NCBI RefSeq assembly: GCF_022662175.1
Contig: NZ_JAKMCR010000002.1
Location: forward strand, 186,001 to 250,000
Origin: Aestuariivivens marinum
GTDB lineage: Bacteria; Bacteroidota; Bacteroidia; Flavobacteriales; Flavobacteriaceae
DNA length: 64,000 nt
Reading direction: 5' to 3'
The notes below the pieces were generated by a model. That model was given only the letters and a program-made list of their open reading frames with translations. It was not told the DNA's origin and did not search any database. The position numbers and the translations under genes are program-made. Below, one piece after another: positions 38,500 through 47,155 of this stretch; position 1 is the first letter of the stretch, and the number at the start of each line of letters is the position of its first letter.

Positions 38500-39924
38500 A
38501 TGAAGAAGATTTTATCGCTTGCTTTAGTTTCGGCTTTAGGTGGTATAATGACCTTGGGAGCCTACAAGTTATTTTTAGAAGATAACAGCCATAATGTTGT
38601 AGTTACCCAAAACGAAACACCAACATTTTTACCTGCCAATAATTTAAGTAGTATTAATAATATCTTAGAAGCACCTGATTTTACAATAGCTGCTGAAAAC
38701 ACAGTAAATGCAGTTGTTCATGTTAAAAACCTAGCTGTTGCTTCCAGACAAATGACTATCCAAGATTTACTTTTTGGAGGTGGTGGCGAACCACAATACA
38801 GATTAGGAACTGGATCTGGTGTTATTGTAGACCCAAACGGTTATATTATCACCAATAATCATGTTATTAAAAACTCCAAACAATTATCAGTAACCCTAAA
38901 TAACAATAAAACTTACGAAGCCGAAATTATTGGTTCTGACCCTGAAACCGACATCGCTGTTTTAAAAATTGATGCTGATGAAAGTTTACCTGTTGTAAGT
39001 TTTGGAGATTCTGATAATGTGAAAGTGGGAGAATGGGCCTTAGCCGTGGGAAACCCTTTTAATCTCACCTCAACCGTTACTGCAGGTATTATTAGTGCAA
39101 AATCCAGAAACCTGGACTCCACTGGAGAAAACATCCATTCTTTTATCCAGACCGATGCTGCCGTTAACCCCGGCAACTCTGGTGGAGCTCTGGTTAATAT
39201 TACGGGCGATTTAATTGGAATTAATACTGCCATTTCATCACAAACTGGGTCTTACATTGGCTACTCCTTTGCTGTTCCCAGTAATATTGCCAGAAAAGTG
39301 TATATGGATATTTTGGAATATGGCAACATACAAAAAGGTCTTTTAGGAATTAAAGGTGGAACATTTAGTAGTGAATTTGCTGACGAAATTGGAGTTAGCT
39401 ACACCGAAGGGGTTTATATCAGTGAGGTTACCCACAATTCTGGAGCTGAGAAAGCAGGCCTTAAAAAAGGTGATATTATTAAACAATTGGACAACGTTAA
39501 AATTTCAAAATTTGAAGATTTAAGGGGGTTTATTAAAACCAAGCGGCCTAACGATGTGGTTCGTGTTAAGGTACTTAGGGATGGCGAACTGTTGTCCAAG
39601 TCTGTTACCATTTCAGGAGAAGACATTATTCCTGTTGATTTTGTAGAATTTTGGGATATGGAATTTAGAGACCTTTCAAACTCTGCCAAGGAAAAATATG
39701 ATATTGAAGGCGTTTTAATTTCTAAGTCAAAAAACAAAAGACTCTTCAATAGTTTGGGTTTAAGAGATGGTTATATCATTACTGAAATTAATGGTAAAAG
39801 AATAGAGGCTGTTGAAGATATTGTTAAATTAAAGGAAAAGTATGGTGATGATTTTGAGGATCACATAGAACAGCTCGCCTATTTAACTCCAAATTTAGAA
39901 CGAAAGGAAGTTATATTTAGGTAA
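38500..39924 (+). CDS. htrA: Periplasmic serine protease HtrA/DegP
   Basis: A periplasmic protease/chaperone that degrades misfolded envelope proteins. An N-terminal signal or anchor (ILSLALVSALGGIMTLG) precedes the trypsin-like domain with catalytic His121 (ITNNHVI), Asp151 (SDPETDIAVL) and Ser227 (NPGNSGGAL). Two PDZ domains follow at about 275-375 and 385-474 (SGAEKAGLKKGDIIK; NSLGLRDGYIITEING). At 474 aa it is of normal length. It is monocistronic with a strong terminator, and an array of four GTTAAA repeats upstream suggests stress-dependent control by an OmpR-family regulator. Confidence 0.94.
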   Translation: MKKILSLALVSALGGIMTLGAYKLFLEDNSHNVVVTQNETPTFLPANNLSSINNILEAPDFTIAAENTVNAVVHVKNLAVASRQMTIQDLLFGGGGEPQYRLGTGSGVIVDPNGYIITNNHVIKNSKQLSVTLNNNKTYEAEIIGSDPETDIAVLKIDADESLPVVSFGDSDNVKVGEWALAVGNPFNLTSTVTAGIISAKSRNLDSTGENIHSFIQTDAAVNPGNSGGALVNITGDLIGINTAISSQTGSYIGYSFAVPSNIARKVYMDILEYGNIQKGLLGIKGGTFSSEFADEIGVSYTEGVYISEVTHNSGAEKAGLKKGDIIKQLDNVKISKFEDLRGFIKTKRPNDVVRVKVLRDGELLSKSVTISGEDIIPVDFVEFWDMEFRDLSNSAKEKYDIEGVLISKSKNKRLFNSLGLRDGYIITEINGKRIEAVEDIVKLKEKYGDDFEDHIEQLAYLTPNLERKEVIFR

Positions 39925-39944
39925 TGCATATAACAAAACTTAAT

Positions 39945-39988
39945 TAACCCCCGTTGAAACCAATAGGTTTTAGCGGGGTTATTTTTTT
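39945..39988 (+). terminator. Rho-independent terminator of htrA
   Basis: AACCCCCG pairs with CGGGGTT and the inner GAAACC with GGTTTT, forming a long hairpin followed by TTATTTTTTT. It lies about 20 bases after the htrA stop. Confidence 0.82.
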
Positions 39989-40138
39989 AGGTTTCTACTT
40001 CCACTCAAAACACCCCAGCAACCATTTTGAAAAAACAAATCCAACAACTATTTATATCATAATATTAATAGAAACTTCAACTTTTTTAAATTAAATAATT
40101 TTTCTTAAAAATAGGTTACGAAAACGTTTGAAATATGG

Positions 40139-40146
40139 TACTTTTG
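40139..40146 (+). promoter_or_regulatory. -7 box of gap
   Basis: TACTTTTG, exact TAnnTTTG, 34 bases before the gap ATG. TTTG at 40127-40130 is too close to be the -33 element; TTAC lies about 19 bases upstream. Confidence 0.5.
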
Positions 40147-40179
40147 CAAAATTTAAACAACACTCAAAATCAATAAAAA

Positions 40180-41628
40180 ATGTATTTTAATGACGCATAC
40201 GAAAAAGAATTAGCATTTCAGGCAGACCGTAGAAGGGCTACTGTAGAATTTATTAAAATAATAAGTGACCTATGGTATGACAAGTCTATTGAATTGGTGC
40301 TTTTTAGAAATCAACTTATTGACAAAAATGTAAGCCAAATTTTAAATTTACACGAATATGCCTGCAAATTTGTACAGAAACCTATCTCTATTTTCGACTC
40401 TGTTGAAATTGCACAAGCTATAAAAACCTTGGATATTCCTCCTGCAAAATTAGACATTGGCAAACTTACCTATGAATTTCATTTAGAAGACAGCAAACAC
40501 AACAACGTTACCGCTTTTGTGGCTTCAAAACTAAAAGATGCCAATAAAAATAGTGATATAAAACCTAAAGATGTTGTACTATTTGGTTTTGGCAGAATAG
40601 GACGCTTAGTAGCACGCGAACTTATGGCTCGTACTGGGAAAGGAAGTCAGTTGCGATTAAGAGCCATTGTTACAAGAGGCAATATAACCCCTGAAATACT
40701 AGAAAAAAGAGCAGCTTTACTTCGCAACGATTCTGTACATGGCGATTTTTTCGGTACTGTTTCTGCCGATATTAAAAATAATGCGCTTTCCATAAATGGT
40801 ACAACCGTTAACATCATATCCGCTAACTCACCAGAAGATATTGATTACACTAAATACAACATTAACAACGCTCTAGTTATTGACAATACGGGAGTATTTC
40901 GCGATAAATCTGCTTTAAGCAGACATTTAAAATCCAATGGCGTAGACAAAGTATTGTTAACTGCACCAGGTAAGGAGGTTCCAAATATTGTTTATGGTGT
41001 TAACCATGAAGAAAACAATCCGGACAAACTCAATATCTTTTCTGCAGCATCATGTACCACAAATGCCATCACACCTGTTTTAAAAGTTATGGAAGACTCT
41101 TTTGGTGTAAAAAGTGGACATATTGAAACCATTCACGCCTATACCAACGATCAAAATTTAGTAGATAATTTTCATAGTAAATACCGTCGTGGTCGCGCCG
41201 CGGGGTTAAACATGGTCATTACCGAAACAGGAGCTGGAAAAGCCGTATCCAAAGCCCTGCCAAGTTTAGAAGGTAAATTAACTTCCAATGCTATTAGGGT
41301 CCCTGTCCCTAATGGTTCTTTGGCAATTTTAAACTTGGAATTAGAAAGTGAAACGTCTTTGGAGGGATTAAATACCATTTTAAAGAAATACGCTTTGGAA
41401 GGTGACCTTGTTGAACAAATAAAGTATGAGCTAAGCGATGAATTGGTTTCCAGCGATATTGTAGGTTCTTCGGCACCATCAATTTATGATAGTAAAGCGA
41501 GTATTGTTAGGAAAGATGGCAAAAATGTTGTGCTTTATGTTTGGTACGATAACGAGTATGGCTACAGCCATCAAGTTATTAGACTTGCCAAATACATTGC
41601 TAAAGTTAGGCGCTACACCTATTATTAG
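40180..41628 (+). CDS. gap: Glyceraldehyde-3-phosphate dehydrogenase, long form
   Basis: Converts glyceraldehyde 3-phosphate to 1,3-bisphosphoglycerate with NAD(P)+. The GAPDH core starts near residue 130 (FGFGRIGR at 135-142), the catalytic Cys is at about 292 in SAASCTTNA, and the C-terminal WYDNEYGYSHQV is near 462-473. The first about 130 residues are an extra N-terminal domain, helix-rich, absent from ordinary 335-residue GAPDH; this long form is known in Bacteroidota and its role is unclear. The gene is monocistronic with a downstream hairpin at 41726-41748. Confidence 0.92.
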   Translation: MYFNDAYEKELAFQADRRRATVEFIKIISDLWYDKSIELVLFRNQLIDKNVSQILNLHEYACKFVQKPISIFDSVEIAQAIKTLDIPPAKLDIGKLTYEFHLEDSKHNNVTAFVASKLKDANKNSDIKPKDVVLFGFGRIGRLVARELMARTGKGSQLRLRAIVTRGNITPEILEKRAALLRNDSVHGDFFGTVSADIKNNALSINGTTVNIISANSPEDIDYTKYNINNALVIDNTGVFRDKSALSRHLKSNGVDKVLLTAPGKEVPNIVYGVNHEENNPDKLNIFSAASCTTNAITPVLKVMEDSFGVKSGHIETIHAYTNDQNLVDNFHSKYRRGRAAGLNMVITETGAGKAVSKALPSLEGKLTSNAIRVPVPNGSLAILNLELESETSLEGLNTILKKYALEGDLVEQIKYELSDELVSSDIVGSSAPSIYDSKASIVRKDGKNVVLYVWYDNEYGYSHQVIRLAKYIAKVRRYTYY

Positions 41629-41649
41629 AAAAGGATAACCCTTTTATTC

Positions 41650-41675
41650 TTTGTCAAAATGTCATTTTTGGCAAA
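41650..41675. repeat. Imperfect hairpin after gap
   Basis: TTTGTCAAAA pairs with TTTTGGCAAA (10 bp, one T-G pair) with a 6-base loop, 21 bases after the gap stop. There is no T-run, so it may stabilise the message end rather than terminate; the true terminator follows at 41726. Confidence 0.4.
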
Positions 41676-41725
41676 ATTTAAAACAACCAAAAATCCATTT
41701 TAATTTTTCAACCGTATGTAACTTA

Positions 41726-41748
41726 GCCTCACTAAAGTGAGGCTTTTT
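41726..41748 (+). terminator. Rho-independent terminator downstream of gap
   Basis: GCCTCAC pairs with GTGAGGC (7 bp, 4-base loop) followed by TTTTT. Confidence 0.85.
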
Positions 41749-41823
41749 ATTAAAATATAGTTCATACTTAACAATATTTTTTAAATTCGTAATTATAAAA
41801 CAAACCCTTTAAATCAATCCTAA

Positions 41824-42450
41824 ATGAAATTCAATAAATATTTAGCAACTATAGCCATACTTGTTTTTTTATCATTCCCCTTATTTGGACAAAATACTTC
41901 TCAAGAAGATGATGGTCTTTCATTGGACAAAAGCACGCTTAATAATCAATTTGAATATGTTTTAAAAAAATCAGGAAATTTTAAAGGCACGAACGGACAA
42001 ATGTATGAAGCAGTAAAACACAGTATGCTCCTCACCCTTCAGGCACATGTGGTAGACTCGTTAAAAACATTATACAAAAATTTAGCAGACACACAAGCCA
42101 TCGTTGATAATCAAGCTAACGAAATCTCCGATTTAAAAGCAAAACTTTCAACAACTCAAAGCGATTTAGATAAAACCAACACAGAAAAAAATAGTATGTC
42201 ACTTTTTGGATTACAAATGAGCAAAACAGGATATAATTTATTAATGTGGTGTATTATTGGTGGTCTTCTTGCATTACTTATTTTATTTATTTACAAGTTT
42301 AAAAACAGCAACTCTGTGACTACAGAGGCCAAATTGGCACTCTCTGAGATTGAAGAAGAGTTTGAAGAACACCGTAAAACAGCTTTGGAAAGAGAACAAA
42401 AAGTAAGACGTCAACTTCAAGATGAAATTAATAAACAAAAAGGAGTTTAA
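41824..42450 (+). CDS. Membrane protein with signal peptide and coiled coil, upstream of trmD
   Basis: A 208-residue protein: signal peptide (LATIAILVFLSFPLFGQ), a periplasmic part with a heptad-like coiled coil (about 78-125, LYKNLADTQAIVDNQANEIS and LKAKLSTTQSDLDK), a transmembrane helix at about 138-158 (LLMWCIIGGLLALLILFIYKF), and a charged cytoplasmic tail (LSEIEEEFEEHRKTALER). It is conserved next to trmD in flavobacteria and sometimes carries trmD's name by mistake; it has no methyltransferase motif. A terminator at 42472-42505 separates it from trmD. Function is unknown. Confidence 0.75.
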   Translation: MKFNKYLATIAILVFLSFPLFGQNTSQEDDGLSLDKSTLNNQFEYVLKKSGNFKGTNGQMYEAVKHSMLLTLQAHVVDSLKTLYKNLADTQAIVDNQANEISDLKAKLSTTQSDLDKTNTEKNSMSLFGLQMSKTGYNLLMWCIIGGLLALLILFIYKFKNSNSVTTEAKLALSEIEEEFEEHRKTALEREQKVRRQLQDEINKQKGV

Positions 42451-42471
42451 GAATCATTAATTTAGCTTTAC

Positions 42472-42505
42472 AAAATCTGCATTTTTTTGATTGCAGATTT
42501 TTTTT
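42472..42505 (+). terminator. Rho-independent terminator before trmD
   Basis: AAATCTGCA pairs perfectly with TGCAGATTT (9 bp, loop of about 10) followed by a run of eight T. It ends transcription from the coiled-coil membrane protein gene. Confidence 0.85.
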
Positions 42506-42544
42506 GTATGACTATTATGAAGGTTTACCTATTTACTAAAAAAC

Positions 42545-42552
42545 TATCTTTG
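42545..42552 (+). promoter_or_regulatory. -7 box directly before trmD start
   Basis: TATCTTTG, exact TAnnTTTG, with only four bases between it and the trmD ATG; TTTA lies about 17 bases upstream. Since transcription normally begins about 7 bases after the box, the message would be leaderless or nearly so. Confidence 0.5.
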
Positions 42553-42556
42553 TATC

Positions 42557-43234
42557 ATGAGAATAGATATTATAACGGTATTACCCGAATTACTTAAAAG
42601 TCCTTTTGAAGCCTCCATCTTAAAGCGCGCTATAGAATCTGAATTAGTTGAAGTCCACCTTCACAATTTGCGTGACTATACAACAGATAAGTATAAATCT
42701 GTTGATGATTATCAGTTTGGTGGTGGTGCCGGTATGGTAATGATGATCGAACCTATAGATAAGTGTATTACTGCTTTGCAAACTGAACGTCAATACGATG
42801 AGATTATATACATGACCCCCGACGGAAAAACTTTAAATCAAGGTATTGCAAATCAACTATCGCTTAAAGAGAACATTATTATACTCTGTGGTCATTATAA
42901 AGGCGTAGACCAGCGTGTTCGCGATAACTTTATTACCCGTGAAATTTCAATTGGAGATTACGTGCTTTCAGGTGGTGAATTGGGTGCGGCCGTACTATGC
43001 GATGCTGTAATTCGTTTAATCCCTGGGGTATTGGGCAATGAAACTTCTGCGCTAACCGATTCATTTCAAGATAATTTATTGGCACCACCAATTTACACTA
43101 GACCTAGAGATTACAACGGTTTACAGGTACCCGAAATTCTTTTTAGTGGTAATTTCCCTGAGATAGAAAAATGGCGTGAAGAACAGGCTTACAAACGCAC
43201 TCAAACGCGACGACCTGATTTGTTAGACCTATAA
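42557..43234 (+). CDS. trmD: tRNA (guanine-37-N1)-methyltransferase
   Basis: Methylates G37 of tRNAs next to the anticodon to prevent frameshifting. This SPOUT enzyme has the trefoil-knot motifs: [10 protein letters not shown] (about 84-93), [11 protein letters not shown] (about 112-122), [14 protein letters not shown] (about 132-145) and the N-terminal FGGGAGMVM segment (about 55-63). At 225 aa it is the usual size. A -7 box almost touches the start, and the sirtuin gene follows by 12 bases, so both may share a transcript. Confidence 0.95.
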   Translation: MRIDIITVLPELLKSPFEASILKRAIESELVEVHLHNLRDYTTDKYKSVDDYQFGGGAGMVMMIEPIDKCITALQTERQYDEIIYMTPDGKTLNQGIANQLSLKENIIILCGHYKGVDQRVRDNFITREISIGDYVLSGGELGAAVLCDAVIRLIPGVLGNETSALTDSFQDNLLAPPIYTRPRDYNGLQVPEILFSGNFPEIEKWREEQAYKRTQTRRPDLLDL

Positions 43235-43246
43235 CAGTTATAGTTA

Positions 43247-43930
43247 ATGAAAAAACATATTGTAGTTCTTTCCGGAGCAGGTATAAGTGCTGAAAGCGGT
43301 ATTAAAACCTTTCGCGATACAGATGGACTATGGGAAGGTTTTGATGTCATCGAAGTTGCATCACCGCAAGGTTTTGCCACAAATCCTAAATTAGTATTGG
43401 ATTTTTACAACCAACGCCGAAGACAACTTTTAACAGTACATCCCAATAGTGCTCACTTTGCTCTAGCTGAATTAAAGAAGGATTATAAGGTAACTATCAT
43501 TACTCAAAATATAGATGATTTACATGAACGTGCTGGAAGCAGTAATGTCATTCATTTACATGGAGAATTGTTTAAAGTAAGAAGCACTCTTGACGCTACC
43601 GATATACAAGAGTGGAAAACTGATTTAATGTTGGGCGATGTTTGTAAAAAAGGGCATCAACTCCGTCCTCATATAGTTTGGTTTGGAGAAGACGTACCCA
43701 TGATTGAAAAGGCTTTAGCTATTTGTAAAACATCCGATATTTTAATGATTGTTGGCACATCAATGCAAGTTTATCCCGCTGCTGGTTTAATACATTATAC
43801 TCCCAAAAATACGCCTACGTTTTTTATTGACCCAAAACCTAATATTAGCAGTAAAAAAAACCTAATGGTTATTCCTAAAAAAGCTACAGTTGGTGTTAAG
43901 CAGGCTATTGAAGCTATAAAGAATTTATAA
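43247..43930 (+). CDS. cobB: NAD-dependent protein deacylase (class III sirtuin, zinc-less)
   Basis: A 227-residue sirtuin: GAGISAESGIKTFRD (NAD loop, about 10-24), TQNIDDLHERAG (about 85-96) and catalytic His in HLHGELF (about 103-109). Tyr54 and Arg57 in FYNQRR match the pair that recognises succinyl-lysine in class III sirtuins. The usual four zinc-binding cysteines are missing; only Cys132 lies in that region (DVCKKGHQLRPH). It should remove succinyl- or acyl-groups from proteins using NAD+. The 3' end overlaps the alkB gene on the other strand by 17 bases. Confidence 0.9.
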   Translation: MKKHIVVLSGAGISAESGIKTFRDTDGLWEGFDVIEVASPQGFATNPKLVLDFYNQRRRQLLTVHPNSAHFALAELKKDYKVTIITQNIDDLHERAGSSNVIHLHGELFKVRSTLDATDIQEWKTDLMLGDVCKKGHQLRPHIVWFGEDVPMIEKALAICKTSDILMIVGTSMQVYPAAGLIHYTPKNTPTFFIDPKPNISSKKNLMVIPKKATVGVKQAIEAIKNL

Positions 43931-44546
43931 CCCTAAAGGTTAGGTTTATCCTTGGGTTAATTTTTCTAGTGGTTTTTGGTATTTTGTGCTTCCAAAAATG
44001 TTGGGTGGCTCCCTTCATAAGCAATAAACTCCCAGATACTAATGGAATAGTAATCGTTTGTGAGCTAGTATCTCCCAAATGCTTTAATTTAAAAGGTCTG
44101 GTTTGTCCAAATGAAACTGAGGCTATTATTGGGTTTTGACCAAGTTCCTTTTCATTATCTTGATGCCAATCGTTACTGTCTTGCCCAGTTCTATAAAGGT
44201 TCAACAAACATGAATTGAACTTAGTTTCTGTAATTGCTTCAATTCTTTTCTTGATGAATATTAAATCGGAAGTCCAAAAGTGGGATTGTAAAGTTATACC
44301 TGAATAACTATAAACTTTATTAGCATCACCATAAAATGCTGTTAGCCTAGGCACATTAAATTCTTTACCATAAAATTTTATTGCATCCTGTCGCCATTTG
44401 ATGGTTTTAAATAAACTTGTGAAAAGCGTATAGCTCTCTTCTACGTTAAATACATTGTTGTAAAGGCTAACATTAGCATCAGGTAAATCGAATTGTTTCA
44501 ATTCAAGTACATTTTCAAATAAGTTAAACTGATTATGATCTAACAT
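43914..44546 (-). CDS. alkB: AlkB-like Fe(II)/2-oxoglutarate dioxygenase
   Basis: A 210-residue AlkB-family enzyme that oxidatively removes alkyl groups from nucleic-acid bases. The iron ligands are HxD in WHQDNE (about 124-129) and a distal His in QHFWKHKIPK (about 180-190), and RINLTFR near 198-204 supplies the arginines for 2-oxoglutarate. The substrate may be DNA or RNA; the ALKBH2/3-like loop cannot be judged by eye. The glycosyltransferase gene lies immediately upstream (seven-base gap), but no functional link is evident. Confidence 0.87.
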   Translation of the reverse strand: MLDHNQFNLFENVLELKQFDLPDANVSLYNNVFNVEESYTLFTSLFKTIKWRQDAIKFYGKEFNVPRLTAFYGDANKVYSYSGITLQSHFWTSDLIFIKKRIEAITETKFNSCLLNLYRTGQDSNDWHQDNEKELGQNPIIASVSFGQTRPFKLKHLGDTSSQTITIPLVSGSLLLMKGATQHFWKHKIPKTTRKINPRINLTFRVINSL

Positions 44547-44553
44547 TCTTACC

Positions 44554-45792
44554 TTAAATAATTTTATTTTTTTCTTCTATCCATTTCCCCATATACTTAG
44601 TACTTTGCATAGTATGGTGTTGTAGCATTTGCCCAATAAAATTGTGTTGTCGTTTGTCGTGGAGTTGTTTAGTTGTTTCCAAAATAACGTCTAAAAACTT
44701 TTCTTGATGTTCAGTTTTGTTAAATCGGACATTAATAATTTTAAATCCGTTTTGCTGGTTTTCAAACCAAAGTTTTTCATTATTATATAATTCAATGGCT
44801 TTGTCTGCAATATTTTCAGGAGTATCTTCAACAAATCCGTTAGGTTTTATGGTTCCAAACATGCCTTCAGCAGCAATGGTTGTCAAAATACAAGGCGTTC
44901 CATTTTGCATGGCATCGACAAGTTTTCCCTTTAACCCTGCGCCAAAACGTAGTGGCGCTAAACATACCTTAGACTGTTGCATAACCCAATTCAGATCCTC
45001 TGCAAAGCCTTTTATTAAAAACCCTTGCTTTTCATCATGTAACTGTTTTGCTTTTTGCTGAACATAAGCACCATGGATATGCAATTCGGTTAGTGGTAAT
45101 TCCGCTCTAATTAAAGGCCAAATGGCTTCCTTTAAAAATAAAAAAGCATCATAATTGGGTGCGTGCAAAAAATTTCCAATAGAAATAAAATGCCTTCGTT
45201 CTTTAAATTTTGGAATACTTGTTATTTTGTCTTCTGAAAGTTTATCCAGCATAAATGGTAAATAGAGCAATAAGGATTCATCTATATTAAAATCCTGCAT
45301 AAGAATTTCCATTTCAGCTTCTGAAATAATCAGACTTAAATCGCTTCTGTAAATACTAGCTATTTCCCGTTTTGCTGTATCATTAAACAAGTAGACTTTG
45401 TTAAAATGAACCTTGTCCTTCAAAGCTTGATGTCTTCCTTTGCGTAAAAAATGCAAATCCTCGGTATCTAAAACCCTAAGGGCATTAGGGCAATGTTTGG
45501 CAACCCGCCACCCAAATTGTTCTTCAACCATAAATCGGTCAAACAGCACCACATCTGGAGCCAATACTTTAATAAACTCATCGAAACTGGAGTGGTTCAA
45601 TTCAATTTTAACTTGTGAAACCCCAATACTTTCAAGATTAAAAGCATGTTCTGTTTTAGCACAGGCACTTGCAAAAACAATGTTATAATTGGCAGATTTA
45701 AAAGTCTCTATAAGTTGCATCATCCTACTTCCTGCTGCAGAACTTTGGGGTTCAGGCCATACAAAACCAATAATCAATATTTTTTTAATCAT
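44554..45792 (-). CDS. GT4-like glycosyltransferase
   Basis: A 412-residue GT-B glycosyltransferase without membrane segments. The C-terminal half has ISIGNFLHAPNYDAFLFL (about 205-222), LHIHGAYVQQKAKQL and the donor-binding region LRFGAGLKGKLVDAMQNGTP (about 275-300), typical of Glyco_trans_1_4-type family 4 enzymes; the N-terminus has GFVWPEPQSSAAGSRMMQLI. It should transfer an unknown sugar. No other glycan genes are adjacent, so the pathway cannot be told. Confidence 0.83.
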   Translation of the reverse strand: MIKKILIIGFVWPEPQSSAAGSRMMQLIETFKSANYNIVFASACAKTEHAFNLESIGVSQVKIELNHSSFDEFIKVLAPDVVLFDRFMVEEQFGWRVAKHCPNALRVLDTEDLHFLRKGRHQALKDKVHFNKVYLFNDTAKREIASIYRSDLSLIISEAEMEILMQDFNIDESLLLYLPFMLDKLSEDKITSIPKFKERRHFISIGNFLHAPNYDAFLFLKEAIWPLIRAELPLTELHIHGAYVQQKAKQLHDEKQGFLIKGFAEDLNWVMQQSKVCLAPLRFGAGLKGKLVDAMQNGTPCILTTIAAEGMFGTIKPNGFVEDTPENIADKAIELYNNEKLWFENQQNGFKIINVRFNKTEHQEKFLDVILETTKQLHDKRQHNFIGQMLQHHTMQSTKYMGKWIEEKNKII

Positions 45793-45884
45793 AGAAATTT
45801 CTAAAATCCCAAATTATAAAAACAAATTCCAAATACAGCACACATCACATTTAATTTGGTCTTTGTTCTTTAGAAGTTTCATAT

Positions 45885-46358
45885 TTATTCTGGTTTTGGC
45901 ATTGAGACATATGTTGTACGAACTAATTTTGCCCAGTCAACAACCGCCCTAATTTGAGTATCACTAAGTTTTGCCTCGGCATGCGTCCACGTATAGGATT
46001 TCAATGGCATGGATTTGTCTTCGACCATTTCAATAAGCTCTTCAAATTTATGGTCTTTACGCTTTATTGAATTTCCTACCCAATTAGATACGTTAAAATG
46101 CTTTTTTCCATCTTTTATGTGCCCCGCCAACCAGTAATTAACTGGGGTTATCGTATTGTACCAAGGGTATCTTGTATAATTGCTATGGCAATCGTAACAG
46201 ACTTCTTTCAATATCAATTTAACGTCCTCGGGTGGTTTGGTCTCGGCCAAAAAAAGTTCAACAGAACTTAAATCACCTTGGTTTTTTTCTGGGCCAAAAA
46301 ATTGGGACAATACCAATATAAGCAATAAAACCAATATTATTTTTTTTGTTCGCTTCAT
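45885..46358 (-). CDS. Haem-binding-domain protein
   Basis: A 157-residue membrane-anchored protein: N-terminal hydrophobic anchor (IILVLLLILVLSQFFGPEKN), then a cytochrome-like haem site with CYDCHSNYTRYPWYN (CxxCH, about 54-58). The remainder, VNYWLAGHIKDGKKHFN and FEELIEMVEDKSMPLKSYT, is typical of the haem-binding domain found in Bacteroidota (DUF1924-like monohaem). It probably binds covalent haem in the periplasm; partners in electron transfer are unknown. It is monocistronic. Confidence 0.82.
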   Translation of the reverse strand: MKRTKKIILVLLLILVLSQFFGPEKNQGDLSSVELFLAETKPPEDVKLILKEVCYDCHSNYTRYPWYNTITPVNYWLAGHIKDGKKHFNVSNWVGNSIKRKDHKFEELIEMVEDKSMPLKSYTWTHAEAKLSDTQIRAVVDWAKLVRTTYVSMPKPE

Positions 46359-46415
46359 CGGTTTAAATGTATTAAATGCAGTATTTTTAGAACTCTAAAT
46401 TTATGAAATAATTAG

Positions 46416-46982
46416 ATGACCTCAACAGGATTATACAAAGAATTAAACTATGTTAACGCATCCCGTCAAAACCGTTTAAGATATGCTCGATTGGTTTTAA
46501 ATAATTTGAGCTTACTTCCCGAACTCATAGATATTTTATGTATGGTAAATGATAAAAATTCTTGTCGGGCCGCATGGATCTTAGAATTTGTTTGTATCGA
46601 CAATATTTACAGTATTACACCTCATTTAAATAAATTTACTAATAACCTAAAACATATTTATTTAGACTCCGCTGTTCGACCTGTATCAAAAATCTGTTGC
46701 TTAATTGCAAAAGCGTACTGCCTCCAAACCTCCAATCCGATAAAAGATGTGTTAACACAAATACACAAAGAACTCATTATTGAAGCTTGTTTTGATTGGA
46801 TGATTAGTAACCATAAAGTAGCAGCTAAAGTTCATGCCATGGAGACTCTATTTCTATTTGGACATGAGAACAACACTTGGATACACAACGAACTTGCAAT
46901 AATTTTACAGCGAGAGTTTTATGAACAAAGTGCTGGTTATAAATCCCGTGCGAAAGGTATTTTGAAAAGGATAAAGAAATAA
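46416..46982 (+). CDS. Hypothetical helical protein upstream of purB
   Basis: A 188-residue all-helical-looking protein without signal peptide or membrane segment; segments such as ARLVLNNLSLLPELIDILC and AWILEFVCIDNIYSITPHLN look like HEAT-type repeats. It is conserved before purB in flavobacteria and sometimes carries the adenylosuccinate-lyase name by mistake; it has no lyase motifs. The purB promoter lies between the two genes, so they can be transcribed separately. Function is unknown. Confidence 0.7.
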   Translation: MTSTGLYKELNYVNASRQNRLRYARLVLNNLSLLPELIDILCMVNDKNSCRAAWILEFVCIDNIYSITPHLNKFTNNLKHIYLDSAVRPVSKICCLIAKAYCLQTSNPIKDVLTQIHKELIIEACFDWMISNHKVAAKVHAMETLFLFGHENNTWIHNELAIILQREFYEQSAGYKSRAKGILKRIKK

Positions 46983-47122
46983 TAAGACAAAAAGATGTAG
47001 AAGAAAATGAAACCATTTATAGTTTTTAAGTATTGTACAGGTCTTAGTTTCATAAACATTCTACTTTAAATTTACACTTTTAAACTATACTCTTCATGCT
47101 TCCCTCTTCCAACTTTCTTTCC

Positions 47123-47130
47123 TATCTTTG
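47123..47130 (+). promoter_or_regulatory. -7 box of purB
   Basis: TATCTTTG, exact TAnnTTTG, 25 bases before the purB ATG. No clear -33 TTTG. Confidence 0.5.
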
Positions 47131-47155
47131 CAACTTCTAAAAAAAGATCAGAAAC

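Noticed and set aside
46416-46982. Second adenylosuccinate lyase gene
   Set aside because: It lacks every lyase motif; the name sometimes attached to this gene comes from its neighbour purB.
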